Shown: positions 6,701-6,875 of the stretch, in pieces | Layout: each line of letters opens with the position of its first letter | How positions within the stretch are numbered: position 1 is the stretch's first letter | Origin: J088 sp003695505 [NCBI: Candidatus Dadabacteria bacterium] | GTDB taxonomy: Bacteria; J088 | Assembly (NCBI GenBank): GCA_003695505.1 | Contig: RFIY01000303.1 | Span: 1-6,875 of the forward strand | Length of the DNA: 6,875 nt | Direction of reading: 5' to 3' | Notes under the pieces: generated by a model | The model's input: only the letters and a program-made list of their open reading frames with translations | Database searches by the model: none | What the model was told of the DNA's origin: nothing | Program-made: the position numbers and the translations under genes

Positions 6701-6709
6701 ACTATAGCA
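6701..6709 (-). promoter_or_regulatory. Extended -10 promoter of the ParB-like gene, probably leaderless transcript
   Basis: On the minus strand TGC (6709-6707) is followed directly by TATAGT (6706-6701), an extended -10 element one base from consensus. The -35 region is weak: the best hexamer I find, ATGTCC, needs an 18-base spacer. This suits an extended -10 promoter. The ATG begins at 6692, only 8 bases after the hexamer, so transcription would start at or within about 3 bases of the A of ATG. No SD lies between them, which agrees with a leaderless or near-leaderless mRNA. Confidence 0.55.
6703..6708 (+). promoter_or_regulatory. Possible -10 element of the divergent + strand gene
   Basis: TATAGC on the + strand overlaps the -10 of the ParB-like gene through the palindrome CTATAG (6702-6707). 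It would place a start near 6715, giving a short leader that includes GAGG at 6718-6721. No good -35 is visible at the right spacing, so this is only a candidate for a bidirectional promoter. Confidence 0.25.
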
Positions 6710-6732
6710 CGACGGACGAGGCCGGACATGTG

Positions 6733-6875
6733 ATGACGATCACGGTATTTCTTGCGCGTCATGGTAGGAATGTAGATGAACGAATCCGCGCCGTTTCTGG
6801 CGCGATAGTGCAGGACAGCGACAGCGTGGACGATTCGGTACGAGACGGAGCAAAGGCGTTTTTCGGCGCGCTGGA
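6733..6875 (+). CDS. N-terminus of a histidine-phosphatase-like protein (runs off right edge)
   Basis: An open frame runs from ATG at 6733 to the window end, 47 full codons. It begins M-T-I-T-V-F-L-A-R-H-G, a beta strand followed by the R-H-G motif of the histidine phosphatase (phosphoglycerate-mutase-like) superfamily. His10 would be the phospho-acceptor and Arg9 a phosphate ligand. Arg17 or Arg19 with Gly23 could match the second conserved R-x-x-G, and the helix around residues 37-47 fits the usual L-T-x-x-G-x-x-Q-A region only loosely. GAGG (6718-6721) is 11 bases from the ATG and 8 from an alternative GTG at 6730, so the start could be one codon earlier. The gene is divergent from the ParB-like gene, with 40 bases between the starts. 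The frame looks real; the family call is tentative because only the N-terminus is seen. Confidence 0.6.
   Translation, partial: MTITVFLARHGRNVDERIRAVSGAIVQDSDSVDDSVRDGAKAFFGAL

Noticed and set aside
5844-6707. A 287-codon open frame on the + strand opposite the ParB-like gene
   Set aside because: It shadows a gene with clear ParB motifs and has no plausible domain of its own; the cause is again GC-rich codon use.

Overview
The window is GC-rich, densely coding bacterial DNA. Two predicted lipoproteins, a long SD-led reading frame and a 4-base ATGA gene overlap fit a Gram-negative bacterium. Pseudomonadota is the likeliest group by inference, but nothing in the window fixes the taxon. There are no tRNA or rRNA genes, insertion sequences, CRISPR arrays or long non-coding stretches. 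Every gap between genes is under 70 bases.

Layout: a TrmA/RlmD-type RNA uracil-5-methyltransferase ends on the + strand at 156. Converging on it from the right is a minus-strand block of five genes, in transcription order: (1) a ParB/Spo0J-like CTP-box DNA-binding protein (6692-5883); (2) a penicillin-acylase-family Ntn hydrolase carried on a lipoprotein signal peptide (5819-3045); (3) a 501-residue two-helix membrane protein of no family I recognise (3031-1526); (4) a hot-dog-fold acyl-CoA thioesterase of the 4HBT/YbgC/FadM type (1507-1052); and (5) a lipoprotein with an alpha/beta-hydrolase fold whose nucleophile serine has become arginine (1055-192). Gaps are 63, 13 and 18 bases, then a 4-base overlap, so genes 2-5 look co-transcribed and the ParB gene probably heads the same transcript. 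On the + strand, 40 bases from the ParB start and divergent from it, a gene with an RHG motif (histidine-phosphatase-like) runs off the right edge.

How they may work together (inference): the acylase would cleave an amide-linked acyl group in the cell envelope, the thioesterase would act on acyl-CoA in the cytoplasm, and the hydrolase-like lipoprotein may bind a related ligand without catalysis. The membrane protein could link the two compartments. Why a ParB-like protein stands first is unclear; no parA and no parS-like site is present here.

The most notable points are the inactivated nucleophile elbow in the last gene, an extended -10 promoter so close to the ParB start that its mRNA would be leaderless or nearly so, the unassigned membrane protein inside an acyl-processing operon, and the orphan ParB.
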